In this document: one piece after another, positions 37,282 through 45,695 of the stretch | Position numbering within the stretch: position 1 is the stretch's first letter | How the letters are laid out: every line of letters starts with the position of its first letter | From: Mycolicibacterium gilvum | GTDB taxonomy: Bacteria; Actinomycetota; Actinomycetes; Mycobacteriales; Mycobacteriaceae | Direction of reading: 5' to 3' | NCBI RefSeq assembly: GCF_900454025.1 | Contig: NZ_UGQM01000001.1 | Coordinates: 5,022,001-5,086,000 of the forward strand | Length of the DNA: 64,000 nt | Translations under genes and position numbers: made by a program | Notes under the pieces: generated by a model | The model's database searches: none | What the model was told of the DNA's origin: nothing | What the model saw: only the letters and a program-made list of their open reading frames with translations

Positions 37282-38600
37282 ATCCCGATCCGTACGCACA
37301 GCTCGATCCCGACATCCCGATCCGGCTCGATCACATCGTGAATTTCCTGACCACTCTCGAGCTGTGGGCGGTGATCATCGTGGGAGTCAGTGCCGCCGTT
37401 CTCCTTTACTGGCGACTGCACTCACCTGAGACGTTCGAAGAACGGTTCGCCACACCGGCCGCACTCCTGAGCTGGCGACTGCGGGCGTACATCACCTGGC
37501 ACAGACTCTGTAGGCGCTGCAGCTTGTCAGCGTCAGAGCAGGTCACGCATCGCGACAAAGAAGGTCGACAAGTTACTTCGACACGTTGGTTTCATCCAAA
37601 GCTGTTGGGAACAGAGGTGTCTCAGACCACCCTGCGGCTCACAGTACGGACAAGGACGGGACAGACCGTGGAGGACCTGGAGCGGGCTGTTCCTGCGATC
37701 CGTGACGCTGCTCGAGCACATTCGGCGCGAGCGGTTGTCGTCTCACCGGGGACGTTGCGGATCGAGCTGGTCAAGCGGGAGCAGTTGTCGACAGTACGTC
37801 ACGCGGTGCCGCCGACGGCTGTCGCTACAAGTCGAGTCACGATCGGACGGCGTGAGGACGGTTCCGCTTGGATCCTCCCGCTGATCGGACTACACACCCT
37901 GACCGTGGGCTGCTCGGGTGCAGGCAAAGGTTCCGTCTTCTGGGGCATCGCCTGCGGACTCGGCCCAGCCGTCGCCGGTGGGTTTGTCCATTTGATCGGA
38001 ATTGATCTGAAGTACGGCATCGAATTATCGATCGGCGCAGGGCTATTCACCAAGATCGCCACCACCGAAGCCGACGCCGTGGCAACCCTTGCCGGGCTAG
38101 AGAAACTGATGGATAAGCGCGGCAATGAGATGGCGGGCCACTCGCGCGAGCACCACCCGACCAAAGCCTCACCCCTCGTTGTGCTGCTGATCGACGAGCT
38201 GGCCGGAGTGACCGCGTACATGAGCGATGCGACCCTGCGTAAGGAAGCCGCCGCCTCGTTGTCACGAATCCTGACCAAGGGTCGGGCGCTGGGCATCGTG
38301 GTCGCCGCGTTCCTGCAAGACCCCCGCAAGGAAATCTTGCCGATGCGAGGCCTCTTTACCCAGACCATTGCGCTTCGACTGCGATCCCGCGAGGAAGTCA
38401 TGATGGTTCTCGGCGACGGGATGGCCGACAAAGCGCCAGCGCACCGAATCAGCCCCGACAGACCCGGCACCGGCTACGTCATCACCGAAGACGGCCACGC
38501 GACCAAGGTCCGATCCGACTTCTGGTCGGACAATCAAATCCGCTCCACTGCAAGGCAATACGGAAGATTGCGAACCGCAGGAGGGCAGCGCAGTGAATGA
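37278..38600 (+). CDS. FtsK/SpoIIIE-type conjugal translocase (TraSA/TraB-like)
   Basis: The ATG overlaps the pra stop. The 440-residue protein has one N-terminal membrane segment (LELWAVIIVGVSAAVLLYW, residues 28-46), Walker A GCSGAGKGS at 211-219, and Walker B VVLLIDELAG. The next block, LSRILTKGRALGIVVAAFLQ, followed by PRKEIL, is characteristic of AICE translocases. Such proteins form a hexamer that pumps double-stranded element DNA between mycelia or cells. It is the only mobility ATPase in the element, so transfer is of the single-protein actinomycete type. Frame extension upstream to 37203 is not protein-like. Confidence 0.92.
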   Translation: MNPDPYAQLDPDIPIRLDHIVNFLTTLELWAVIIVGVSAAVLLYWRLHSPETFEERFATPAALLSWRLRAYITWHRLCRRCSLSASEQVTHRDKEGRQVTSTRWFHPKLLGTEVSQTTLRLTVRTRTGQTVEDLERAVPAIRDAARAHSARAVVVSPGTLRIELVKREQLSTVRHAVPPTAVATSRVTIGRREDGSAWILPLIGLHTLTVGCSGAGKGSVFWGIACGLGPAVAGGFVHLIGIDLKYGIELSIGAGLFTKIATTEADAVATLAGLEKLMDKRGNEMAGHSREHHPTKASPLVVLLIDELAGVTAYMSDATLRKEAAASLSRILTKGRALGIVVAAFLQDPRKEILPMRGLFTQTIALRLRSREEVMMVLGDGMADKAPAHRISPDRPGTGYVITEDGHATKVRSDFWSDNQIRSTARQYGRLRTAGGQRSE

Positions 38601-38635
38601 CCGGTTCGATGTAATCCAAGCAGCGAGGTGAGGGC

Positions 38636-38872
38636 ATGGTGATTCACGGTCTCCGGGAAGCCCTCGTATCCACCGGCAGCTTTCCCGAGCTGCTCACCGC
38701 AGATCAAGTGTCGGCGCTCCTCGGTGTCTCTGCCGCGACGCTCAACCGCTGGGCGGCACTCCGCGAAGCGACAGGCGAGCAGATCGGCCCGCCCTGCTAC
38801 ACGTTGTCCGAGCGGGTCCGCCGCTGGGATGCAGCCGAAGTCCGGTCCTGGCTCAAGCAGGTGCGCCGGTAA
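38636..38872 (+). CDS. xis: Excisionase / MerR-type helix-turn-helix (Xis)
   Basis: The 78-residue protein contains LLTADQVSALLGVSAATLNR followed by WAALREATGEQIGPPCYTLS and VRRWDAAEVRSWLKQVR. That is the winged-helix Xis layout used by AICEs to bend DNA at att sites. GAGGTGAGGG precedes the ATG. The stop TAA shares one base with the ATG of int, so the two are translated together and excision and integration are balanced. Confidence 0.9.
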   Translation: MVIHGLREALVSTGSFPELLTADQVSALLGVSAATLNRWAALREATGEQIGPPCYTLSERVRRWDAAEVRSWLKQVRR

Positions 38873-40026
38873 TGGCCGGCAACACCCCGCGCGGCATCCG
38901 AAAACGCCTCGACTCCGCGGGGGAGCCCCGCTATCAGGTCCGCTATCTCATTCGTGACCCCGACGCCCCATCCGGCTGGGTGGAAACGTCCGCGACGTTC
39001 CCGACCCTGCGCGAGGCGAAGGCGTTCAAGTCCGAGCGCGACAACGAGGCCGCGCTCGGCGCCCGACGGTTCGATCCCCGTCTGGGCCGAACACCGCTCA
39101 GCAGGATCTGGACGCAGTTCTCCGACACCAAGAAACCGGCGGTCTCACCGAAGACCTGGAGCGGCTACACCCAGCACTGGGAATTGCGCATCAAGCCGCG
39201 GTTCGGGCATGTGCCGGTTGACGAGATCAGCCGCGGCGACGTCCAAGCGTTCGTTGACGGCCTGACGGTCGGCCCGTGGGCGAAGGTGTCGACGCTGCGT
39301 CTCCTGCGGTCGATTCTCGATGTCGCGCACCAGGACGGCCGAATCCACCGCAACCCCGCGCTCGGCGTCTCGGCTGGCCGCATTCCCGAGCGCGAACGGC
39401 ATCGGTATCTGACCGCTCAGGAAGTCCAGACACTCGCTACCGCCTGCGGGGATCAGGGCGACGTGGTGACCATCTTGGCCTACACCGGCCTGCGCTGGTC
39501 CGAACTCGTCGGGTTGCGCGTCAAAGACATCGACCTCGTGGCTCGTCGCCTCTACGTCCGACGCGCGGCACCCGAAGTGGAGGGGCACATTGTTATCGGG
39601 CCGCCAAAGACCCGCGCCGGAATTCGAACAGTCCCGCTCCCCCAAGTCGTCGTTGACATCCTCAAAACGCGAATCGGCGGGCGGGCGGTTGACGAACCCG
39701 CCATCACATCACCCAACGGCGCGATGCTGCGCTCGAACAACTGGCGCAGGCACACGCACTGGAACAAGGCCCTGAAGAAAACCAACTTGGCTCCTCTGAC
39801 CATCCACGATCTGCGCCATACCTATGCAAGCCTGGCCCGAAAGTCCGGCGCTGACCTTCGCTATGTACAGAAAACCATGGGCCACTCGACGCCGACTGTC
39901 ACCGCGAACATCTACAGCGACCTCTACTCCGATGAACTGGACCAGGTCGCGACGAATCTCGATCGACTTCACGCGACCGAGATTCACACACCGAAGACCG
40001 GACAAGAACCGGACAAAGAAAACTGA
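38872..40026 (+). CDS. int: Tyrosine integrase
   Basis: The 384-residue recombinase has the complete active site: Arg208 in YTGLRWSEL, His312 and Arg315 in HDLRHTYAS, His338 in MGHSTPTVT and the nucleophile Tyr348 in ANIYSD. An N-terminal arm-binding domain (residues 1-60) and a SAM-like core-binding domain (about 70-165) precede it. It sits 41 bp from the attachment site in tRNA-Phe, the usual AICE arrangement, and would catalyse recombination between the 50-bp repeats at both ends of the element. The gene shows no damage, so excision should be possible. Confidence 0.96.
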   Translation: MAGNTPRGIRKRLDSAGEPRYQVRYLIRDPDAPSGWVETSATFPTLREAKAFKSERDNEAALGARRFDPRLGRTPLSRIWTQFSDTKKPAVSPKTWSGYTQHWELRIKPRFGHVPVDEISRGDVQAFVDGLTVGPWAKVSTLRLLRSILDVAHQDGRIHRNPALGVSAGRIPERERHRYLTAQEVQTLATACGDQGDVVTILAYTGLRWSELVGLRVKDIDLVARRLYVRRAAPEVEGHIVIGPPKTRAGIRTVPLPQVVVDILKTRIGGRAVDEPAITSPNGAMLRSNNWRRHTHWNKALKKTNLAPLTIHDLRHTYASLARKSGADLRYVQKTMGHSTPTVTANIYSDLYSDELDQVATNLDRLHATEIHTPKTGQEPDKEN

Positions 40027-40066
40027 CAACCGAGTGCAAGACCCGTGTCGATGCAGGTGAAGATCG

Positions 40067-40116
40067 GTGGCCAGGGCCGGGATCGAACCGGCGACCTTCC
40101 GCTTTTCAGGCGGACG
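40067..40116. repeat. Right attachment site inside the intact tRNA-Phe gene
   Basis: The 50-bp block equals 15248-15297. It covers the anticodon arm, variable loop, T arm and acceptor 3' strand of tRNA-Phe. After integration the element supplies this part, so the tRNA gene is regenerated next to the integrase. Confidence 0.93.
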
Positions 40117-40141
40117 CTCGTACCAACTGAGCTACCTGGCC
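40068..40141 (-). tRNA. tRNA-Phe (GAA)
   Basis: The cloverleaf reads GGCCAGGTAGCTCAG at the 5' end, anticodon loop CTGAAAA and the T arm GGTTCGATCCCG, closing with CCTGGCC and discriminator A. No CCA is encoded. It is the integration target of the element. Confidence 0.97.
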
Positions 40142-40185
40142 GGACGGCACCGATCACTTGCCTGGCAAGTGCCTCGCCGTAATGG

Positions 40186-40259
40186 CGACCCTGACGGGAC
40201 TCGAACCCGCGACCTCCGCCGTGACAGGGCGGCGCGCTAACCAACTGCGCCACAGGGCC
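40186..40259 (-). tRNA. tRNA-Asp (GTC)
   Basis: The 5' strand GGCCCTG pairs with CAGGGTC at the 3' end, the anticodon loop is CTGTCAC and the T arm contains GGTTCGAGTCCCG. It follows tRNA-Phe in the same direction. CCA is not encoded. Confidence 0.96.
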
Positions 40260-40298
40260 TTACTGTGTTGCTCCTCCCACCGAAGTGGTCGTTGCGTG

Positions 40299-40371
40299 TA
40301 CCCCCAACGGGATTCGAACCCGTGCTACCGCCGTGAAAGGGCGGCGTCCTAGGCCACTAGACGATGGGGGC
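40299..40371 (-). tRNA. tRNA-Glu (TTC)
   Basis: The acceptor GCCCCCA pairs with TGGGGGT, the anticodon loop is CTTTCAC and the T arm GGTTCGAATCCCG. It is the first of the leftward tRNA trio (Glu, Asp, Phe), likely one transcript. Confidence 0.96.
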
Positions 40372-40498
40372 CTATTCCGAATTCCTCCGGGGCACTCGCA
40401 ACGCTCATGTCGTTGGGAGCTTCGATAGCTTAGGGTACGGACACCCAAATCCTCAAACCGGCTGTGTGCCGTATCCTTCTCGACGTCGCACAGACACG

Positions 40499-40574
40499 GC
40501 CCCTATAGCTCAGTCGGTAGAGCTACGGACTTTTAATCCGCAGGTCCCAGGTTCGAGCCCTGGTGGGGGCACCA
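40499..40574 (+). tRNA. tRNA-Lys (TTT)
   Basis: GCCCCTATAGCTCAGTCGG starts the molecule, the anticodon loop is CTTTTAA, the T arm GGTTCGAGCCCTG, and the acceptor TGGGGGC is followed by an encoded CCA. It is divergent from the Glu-Asp-Phe set. Confidence 0.97.
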
Positions 40575-40665
40575 CGGAAAACGCATACCTCGCGCGCGCC
40601 GAGAGCTCGCGTTCGCCCGCATCGCGCGGCGTGTTAATGGGCAGACGCGCGCGCTCGCGGAGCAA

Positions 40666-41370
40666 CTAGCGGTAGTAGACCTCGTCGCCGTCGGGGTAGC
40701 CGCCGCCGGTGGTCGTGACGTGCACGTGGTCGTAGTGGCCGTAGCCGCCGGACTGCGCGCCGCCGGGCGTGTAGTACGTGCCCCGCCAGATGGCGTCCTG
40801 GATCCCGAAGCGCTTCGCGTTCGCGAGCACGTAGGCGACGATCTGATTGCCCAGCGCGATGCCGGCCTGCGACGTCGGGTTCGGGATCATCACGTCGAGC
40901 GCGAGGCCGTTGGGGTGCCAGCGCAGGGCGTCGGAGCGCACGCCGCCGATGTTGTTGATCTCCGGGAAGACCGCGCTGATGCTGCGGGAGGTCAAAATCG
41001 TGCGGACCTGCAGTCCGCGCTCGGGGGCGACGCCGGCGGGCAGGGTGCGGTCGACGACCCGCCACCGGGACGCCGACACCAGCGATGCCGGTGACGTCGC
41101 GGCACGACCGGGGTCGGTCAGTAGAGCAGGCTGCGGCGAGGTGGCCGGCGCCGCGACGATCTCGACACAGCACGGCGTCGTCTGCTCCTCGACGGGCGGG
41201 GGCGCCGGCGCGGCAACGGGTTCTTTCTCGGCCGCGACGGAGGCGGAGACCGGGTTCGTGTCGCCCTTCACGGCCAGGAACACCGCGGCCGGGGCGAGTG
41301 CCGATACGAAGTACACCGACGGATTGCGTCGCTTCTTCGGTAAGGAGTGCCGACCCACGCCCAGCAACAT
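40666..41370 (-). CDS. Exported peptidase M15-like / ARB_07466-like domain protein
   Basis: The 234-residue protein has a basic N-terminus and a single membrane segment (VYFVSALAPAAVFLAVKG), then a proline/alanine-rich linker (VAAPAPPPVEEQTTPCCVEI). The C-terminal 120 residues contain DALRWHPNGLALDVMIPN and GGYGHYDHVHVTTTGGGYP. That pairing of an (H)xxxxxxD and an HxH motif fits zinc D-Ala-D-Ala carboxypeptidase-like folds that act on peptidoglycan. It ends only 92 bp from tRNA-Lys. Activity is inferred from the motif; the protein is complete. Confidence 0.8.
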   Translation of the reverse strand: MLLGVGRHSLPKKRRNPSVYFVSALAPAAVFLAVKGDTNPVSASVAAEKEPVAAPAPPPVEEQTTPCCVEIVAAPATSPQPALLTDPGRAATSPASLVSASRWRVVDRTLPAGVAPERGLQVRTILTSRSISAVFPEINNIGGVRSDALRWHPNGLALDVMIPNPTSQAGIALGNQIVAYVLANAKRFGIQDAIWRGTYYTPGGAQSGGYGHYDHVHVTTTGGGYPDGDEVYYR

Positions 41371-41491
41371 AACGAAAATTCGCGCAATTTACAGCATCGA
41401 AGTTCAGAACTGAATACGACGCGCTGATCGTTACCCTTCCGCGACCAGTCGGTGAGCAGACGGAAATGCGCAGGTCAGGCCGACAATTACG

Positions 41492-42388
41492 CTACGCGAC
41501 GACCAGTAATGCGACGAGGGCCACAATCAGCAGAATCGCCGCCACGGCGAGTACCGCACCGGCGCGCCCCGCACGCGGCGGGGGCGGATCCAGGCTCCGA
41601 CGCATCTGCTCGGCAGTCGCGAATCTCCACCGTGGGTCGCGGGCGATCGCGCGCTCGATCGTCGCCGCCAACGCCGGGTCGACATCGGGCCGCACCGACG
41701 TCAACGGCGCCAGTTGTCCCGCCGCGATCGCATCGGCCAGCGCCGACAGGTTGTCCTGCGGATACGCCCGCCGGCCCGTCAGCGCCTCGTACGCGACCAC
41801 CCCGAGCGCATAGAGGTCGTCGCTGGGCGTGGCCGGCCGTCCGGCGATGCGATCGGACGGCAGATAGGCCATCGTGCCGAAGACCCGGTTCGTCAAGGTC
41901 TGCGGGGTGTCGGGGCTCTTGGCCACGCCGAAGTCGGCGATCTTCACGCCGCCGAACTCGGTGAACAGGATGTTGGCGGGTTTGATGTCGCGGTGCAGGA
42001 CGCCACTGAGGTGCGCGGCGCTCAGCGCCGAGAGCACATCGCGCAGGATCGCGCGGACCTGCTCGACCGGCAGCGGGCCGTGGCGGGCCAGCAGGTCGGC
42101 CAGGTTCTGTCCGGGCAGCCGCTCCAGCACAATGTAGTGCCTGCCCTCGTGCACACCCGTGTCGTGTACAGCGACCACGTGCGGGTGGTTCAGGGCGGCT
42201 GCGGCACGAGCCTCGGTGGCGAACCGGCGGCGCGTGTCCGGTTGTGTGGACACCGACGGGTAGAGCAGCTTGACGGCGACCGGGCGGCCCAGCCGCTGAT
42301 CCCAGGCGTCGCGAACCTCGGCCATCCCACCCCGGCCGAGCACGGGTCCCAGCCGGTAGCGACCGCCAAGAACTTCCGGGGCCTGCAT
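41492..42388 (-). CDS. Membrane-anchored Ser/Thr protein kinase
   Basis: The 298-residue product starts MQAPEVLGGRYRLGPVLGRG. The Gly loop (GRGGMAEV), Lys in PVAVKLLYP, catalytic loop HRDIKPANIL, DFGVAKS and the APE-like region LPSDRIAGRPATPSDDLYAL are those of Hanks-type kinases of the Pkn family. One membrane helix at the very end (AGAVLAVAAILLIVALVALL) leaves no extracellular sensor domain, unlike PknA or PknB. The frame is open for 22 codons upstream of the chosen ATG, but the domain starts here. Its partners are unknown. Confidence 0.93.
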   Translation of the reverse strand: MQAPEVLGGRYRLGPVLGRGGMAEVRDAWDQRLGRPVAVKLLYPSVSTQPDTRRRFATEARAAAALNHPHVVAVHDTGVHEGRHYIVLERLPGQNLADLLARHGPLPVEQVRAILRDVLSALSAAHLSGVLHRDIKPANILFTEFGGVKIADFGVAKSPDTPQTLTNRVFGTMAYLPSDRIAGRPATPSDDLYALGVVAYEALTGRRAYPQDNLSALADAIAAGQLAPLTSVRPDVDPALAATIERAIARDPRWRFATAEQMRRSLDPPPPRAGRAGAVLAVAAILLIVALVALLVVA

Positions 42389-42476
42389 GCCTTCCAAGCT
42401 AGCCCTTCTGCGAAGGATGCAAACCTGACGCCGCTTCGGGCGTGGCGGACCCACGTCGGACGTACGATCGGAAGCA

Positions 42477-42833
42477 ATGCTCTACCAGCACGTTCCGCAG
42501 CCTTTCGCGCGTCGCCATCCGGTGCTCACCGTCATCGCGGCGGCGACGCTGGCGTGCTGGGTGGCGCTGGGCTGGTACGAGGCGGTGGCGCTCGCGGTGG
42601 CGGCCGGGCTGCTCGTGGTCGCGCGTCGGCGCCGACGGGCCGCGGCGATCCGCGAGGCGGGTCTGCGGGCGCGGGCCGAGTACGAGAACAGGCTCACCGT
42701 GTCCGGTGATCCCAGAGGGCTGTACGGCCGCTACTCGCCGTACCGGCCCAACTGGTATCCGGATCCCCAGAACCCTTGTCTGCTGCGCTATTTCGACGGC
42801 GTCGCATGGACGCCGCACGTGTCCGGACGCTGA
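42477..42833 (+). CDS. DUF2510-type small membrane protein
   Basis: The 118-residue protein has a hydrophobic segment, VLTVIAAATLACWVALGW and AVALAVAAGLLVVA, and a C-terminal DUF2510-like motif NWYPDPQNPCLLRYFDGVAW. DUF2510 is a short Trp-rich motif in many actinobacterial membrane and secreted proteins, with unknown role. It is divergent from the kinase, 88 bp apart. The stop is only four bases from the stop of the convergent DUF2236 gene. Confidence 0.8.
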   Translation: MLYQHVPQPFARRHPVLTVIAAATLACWVALGWYEAVALAVAAGLLVVARRRRRAAAIREAGLRARAEYENRLTVSGDPRGLYGRYSPYRPNWYPDPQNPCLLRYFDGVAWTPHVSGR

Positions 42834-42837
42834 GGGT

Positions 42838-43857
42838 TCAGACCTTCGGGCTGTAGTAGTGCGGGTTGTCGCGATACTCCAGTGGCGGCAGGTTGCGCGC
42901 CGGGGTCTCCACCAGCGCGGAGTCGGCAGGCAACCGGCCGGTGGCACGGTCCCACGCCGATCGCTTGCGCGGGTGCATCAGCCAACGCTTGGGCAGCACC
43001 TTGGTCGCCAGGGTCACGACGTCGCAGAATCGCCGGTGCAGGAACTCCTGGCGCGGTGACCACGTGTAGCCCATCAGCTCGCGCACCGGCGGGTCGTAGA
43101 GCGCGACGGTCATGAAAGTCAGGAAGCGCTGCATCACCGCCAGGTTCAGCTTCCACAACGGATCCGGAATCCATTCCAGCGACGGATGTTTGGGCATCGT
43201 CGACAAGTCCATCACCTCGCGGGCGGCCCAGTTGTTCTCCAGTACGTCGGTGCACATGTGGTCCCAGTACTCCTGGAATTCCTCCCAGGTCTTCGGGACG
43301 GGCCGCATGCTCATGCCGTACATCCGGTACCAGGTGACGTGCTCGTCGAACAGTTGGCGTTTGTCGGCCTCGGTCAGGCCGCCGCCGAACTTCTCGGCCG
43401 CCAGCAGTGTGGACTTGAAGAACGTCGCGTGTGCCCAGTAGAAGACGTCGGGGTTCAGCGCGCTGTAGCGGCGCCCCTGATCGTCGACACCGTTGAGGCC
43501 GATGTGATAGTCGCGCACCTGGGCGCCGGTCTTGGGCGCGCGGTTTCCGTCGAAGACCACGCCGCCGATCGGGTAGATCGAGCGCAACAACCGCGGGATC
43601 CGCTCCATGAAGAAGATCGAGTGGTCCTTCACCGCGGCGCCGAGTTGTGGGTGCATGTTCTGCATCGACCCGGCCCACGTCCCCTGGAACAGACCCGTCC
43701 ACTGACCGAAGTATTTCCAGGTCAGGGAATCCGGCCCCAGCGGCTCGGGCAGCGCGTCATAGCCGCCACCGCTGATCGGGCAGCCCGCTGCCACCGCCCC
43801 GGACGCTTCGCCGGAGTCGCTGGTCACCGGGCCCGCTGCGGACGTATCTTGAGTCAC
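42838..43857 (-). CDS. Oxygenase MpaB family protein (DUF2236)
   Basis: The 339-residue product resembles the DUF2236/MpaB family, which includes the rubber-degrading Lcp oxygenases and several mycobacterial proteins. SLTWKYFGQWTGLFQGTWAG at the N-terminus, DVFYWAHATFFKSTLL and TWYRMYGMSMRPVPKTWEEF are typical; the two His in the first and second blocks may bind haem. I start at the GTG at 43857 (VTQDTSAAGP), since it follows GGGAAG. An in-frame GTG at 43899 would leave 10 bp to the divergent TetR gene. The TetR gene is the likely regulator. Confidence 0.83.
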   Translation of the reverse strand: MTQDTSAAGPVTSDSGEASGAVAAGCPISGGGYDALPEPLGPDSLTWKYFGQWTGLFQGTWAGSMQNMHPQLGAAVKDHSIFFMERIPRLLRSIYPIGGVVFDGNRAPKTGAQVRDYHIGLNGVDDQGRRYSALNPDVFYWAHATFFKSTLLAAEKFGGGLTEADKRQLFDEHVTWYRMYGMSMRPVPKTWEEFQEYWDHMCTDVLENNWAAREVMDLSTMPKHPSLEWIPDPLWKLNLAVMQRFLTFMTVALYDPPVRELMGYTWSPRQEFLHRRFCDVVTLATKVLPKRWLMHPRKRSAWDRATGRLPADSALVETPARNLPPLEYRDNPHYYSPKV

Positions 43858-43909
43858 TGTGCTCTTCCCGTTCGCCGTTTCGCCAATCTGACTACACACG
43901 TTGTCACTA

Positions 43910-44509
43910 ATGGAGCTTAGGAGGGCCGTGCCGTCCGGTCAACGACGCGGGAGATGGTCCGGCGTTCCGCTCCAGGATCGCCAGGCGCTGCGCCGCGACG
44001 AGCTGATCACCGCCGGCATCGGCCTGCTGGGCAGTTCCGGCGGACCCAACCTCACCGTGCGGGCGGTGTGCAAGGCCGCCGGGCTGACGGAACGCTACTT
44101 CTACGAGAGCTTCACCGACCGTGACGAGTACGTCGCCGCCGTCTACGACGACGTCTGCACGGCCGCGATGGCCACACTCCGCGAGTCAGAGAGCATGCGC
44201 GACGCGGTCGAGCGGTTCGTCGCGCTGATGATCGACGACCCCGCCCGCGGCCGGGTGCTGCTGCTGGCCCCCGAGGCCGAGCCCGTCCTGGCCCGCTCGG
44301 GCGCGCGGTGGATGCCGAACTTCATCGAGCTCCTGCAGCACAACCTCACCCGGATCACCGACACCACCACCCAGGCGATGGTTGCCACCGGCCTGATCGG
44401 GGCACTCACTGCGTTGTTCACGGCCTACCTCGACGGCAGGCTGGAGGCCACCCGGGAGCAGTTCATCGACCACTGCGCTGAGCTACTGCTCAGCAGGGCG
44501 GTGACCTGA
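43910..44509 (+). CDS. TetR/AcrR-family regulator, divergent from the DUF2236 gene
   Basis: The 199-residue protein carries RRDELITAGIGLLGSSGGPN, LTVRAVCKAAGLTERYFYES and FTDRDEYVAAVYD, the TetR DNA-binding domain. The start is uncertain: the ATG at 43910 has no ribosome site, while the GTG at 43928 (VPSGQRRGRWSGVPLQDR) follows AGGAGGG closely. Either keeps the domain intact. It is divergent from the DUF2236 oxygenase gene with about 50 bp between starts, a common arrangement for a repressor and its target. Confidence 0.85.
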   Translation: MELRRAVPSGQRRGRWSGVPLQDRQALRRDELITAGIGLLGSSGGPNLTVRAVCKAAGLTERYFYESFTDRDEYVAAVYDDVCTAAMATLRESESMRDAVERFVALMIDDPARGRVLLLAPEAEPVLARSGARWMPNFIELLQHNLTRITDTTTQAMVATGLIGALTALFTAYLDGRLEATREQFIDHCAELLLSRAVT

Positions 44510-44615
44510 TCCGGCCTCCGACCTGGGTGTGTGCCGCGGCGCGGCGGCTTGAATGTCACCGACATACACAGATATATTGAGTGCAACCACGAGGTACAGA
44601 TAACTGGGAGGTGTC

Positions 44616-45623
44616 GTGTCGAAAGACCTGACCGACCTGCAATTGCTGACCGAACTCGAGCCCGTTGTAGAGCCCTTGGTCAACCGCCACATGCGGATGA
44701 AGAAGGACTGGAACCCGCACGACTACATCCCGTGGTCGGACGGCAAGAACTACTACGCACTCGGCGGCCAGGACTGGGATCCCGAGCAGTCCCAGCTGTC
44801 CGACGTCGCCCGGGTGGCCATGCTGGTCAACCTCCTCACCGAGGACAACCTGCCGTCGTACCACCGCGAGATCGCGATGAACTTCAGCATGGACGGCCCC
44901 TGGGGATTCTGGGTCAACCGGTGGACCGCCGAGGAGAACCGCCACGGCATCGCGCTGCGCGACTATCTCGTCGTCACCCGCAACGTCGACCCGGTCGAAC
45001 TGGAGATGCTGCGCGTCGAGCAGATGACCCGCGGCTTCTCCCCCGGTCAGAACGACCAGATCGAGGCCGACCTGTTCGCGGACAGCCTTTTCGATTCCGT
45101 GATCTATGTGACGTTCCAGGAACTCGCCACCCGCGTCTCGCACCGCAACACCGGTAAGGCCTGCGAGGAGCCCATCGCCGATCAGCTGCTGCAGCGCGTG
45201 TCGGCCGACGAGAACCTGCACATGATCTTCTACCGCGACGTCTCGGAGGCGGGCTTCGAGATCGCCCCCGACCAGGCGATGAGGTCGCTGCACAAGGTGC
45301 TGCTCAACTTCAAGATGCCCGGATACACCATCCCGGACTTCCGTCGTCGCGCGGTGACAATCGCCTCGGGCGGCGTCTACGACCCGCGGATCCACCTCGA
45401 GGACATCGTGATGCCGGTGCTCAAGAAGTGGCGCATCTTCGAACGCGAGGACTTCAACGGCGAGAGCGCCCGGATGCGCGACGAGATCGGCGCGCACGTC
45501 GAGGAGCTGCAGGAGACGGTCCAGAAGTTCGAGATCGCCAAGCAGCGCCGCGAGGAGCGGCTGCGTCAGATGGCCGAGAAGAAGGCCGCCAAGAATCTGC
45601 TGGTGGGATCATCAGCCTCGTAA
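44616..45623 (+). CDS. desA1: Acyl-ACP desaturase DesA1
   Basis: The 335-residue protein belongs to the soluble diiron acyl-ACP desaturases and matches mycobacterial DesA1 (Rv0824c) closely. Metal ligands are in TEDNLP (near 76), EENRH at 106-110 and DENLH at 198-202. HDYIPWSDGKNYYALGGQDW at residue 35 and the end KNLLVGSSAS frame the protein. GGGAGG precedes the GTG. DesA1 introduces a double bond during mycolic acid synthesis. It is immediately followed by a 30-bp perfect palindrome and then dus. Confidence 0.95.
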   Translation: MSKDLTDLQLLTELEPVVEPLVNRHMRMKKDWNPHDYIPWSDGKNYYALGGQDWDPEQSQLSDVARVAMLVNLLTEDNLPSYHREIAMNFSMDGPWGFWVNRWTAEENRHGIALRDYLVVTRNVDPVELEMLRVEQMTRGFSPGQNDQIEADLFADSLFDSVIYVTFQELATRVSHRNTGKACEEPIADQLLQRVSADENLHMIFYRDVSEAGFEIAPDQAMRSLHKVLLNFKMPGYTIPDFRRRAVTIASGGVYDPRIHLEDIVMPVLKKWRIFEREDFNGESARMRDEIGAHVEELQETVQKFEIAKQRREERLRQMAEKKAAKNLLVGSSAS

Positions 45624-45631
45624 CAGACACT

Positions 45632-45695
45632 CCGGGCTGCGAAGGTCGAACGGCCCGATCCCTGCGGATCGGGCCGTTCGACCTTCGCAGCCCGG
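45632..45695. repeat. Perfect 30-bp palindrome with 4-base loop at the dus start
   Basis: Arms 45632-45661 and 45666-45695 are exact reverse complements with ctgc as loop. The left arm begins 8 bases after the desA1 stop, and the right arm is the first ten codons of dus. It may act as a desA1 terminator, but no U-run follows. An inverted duplication copying dus codons is an alternative. Confidence 0.95.

Noticed and set aside
42788..43702. Alternative minus-strand frame inside the DUF2236 gene
   Set aside because: Arginine- and glycine-rich shadow; the real frame has family motifs throughout.
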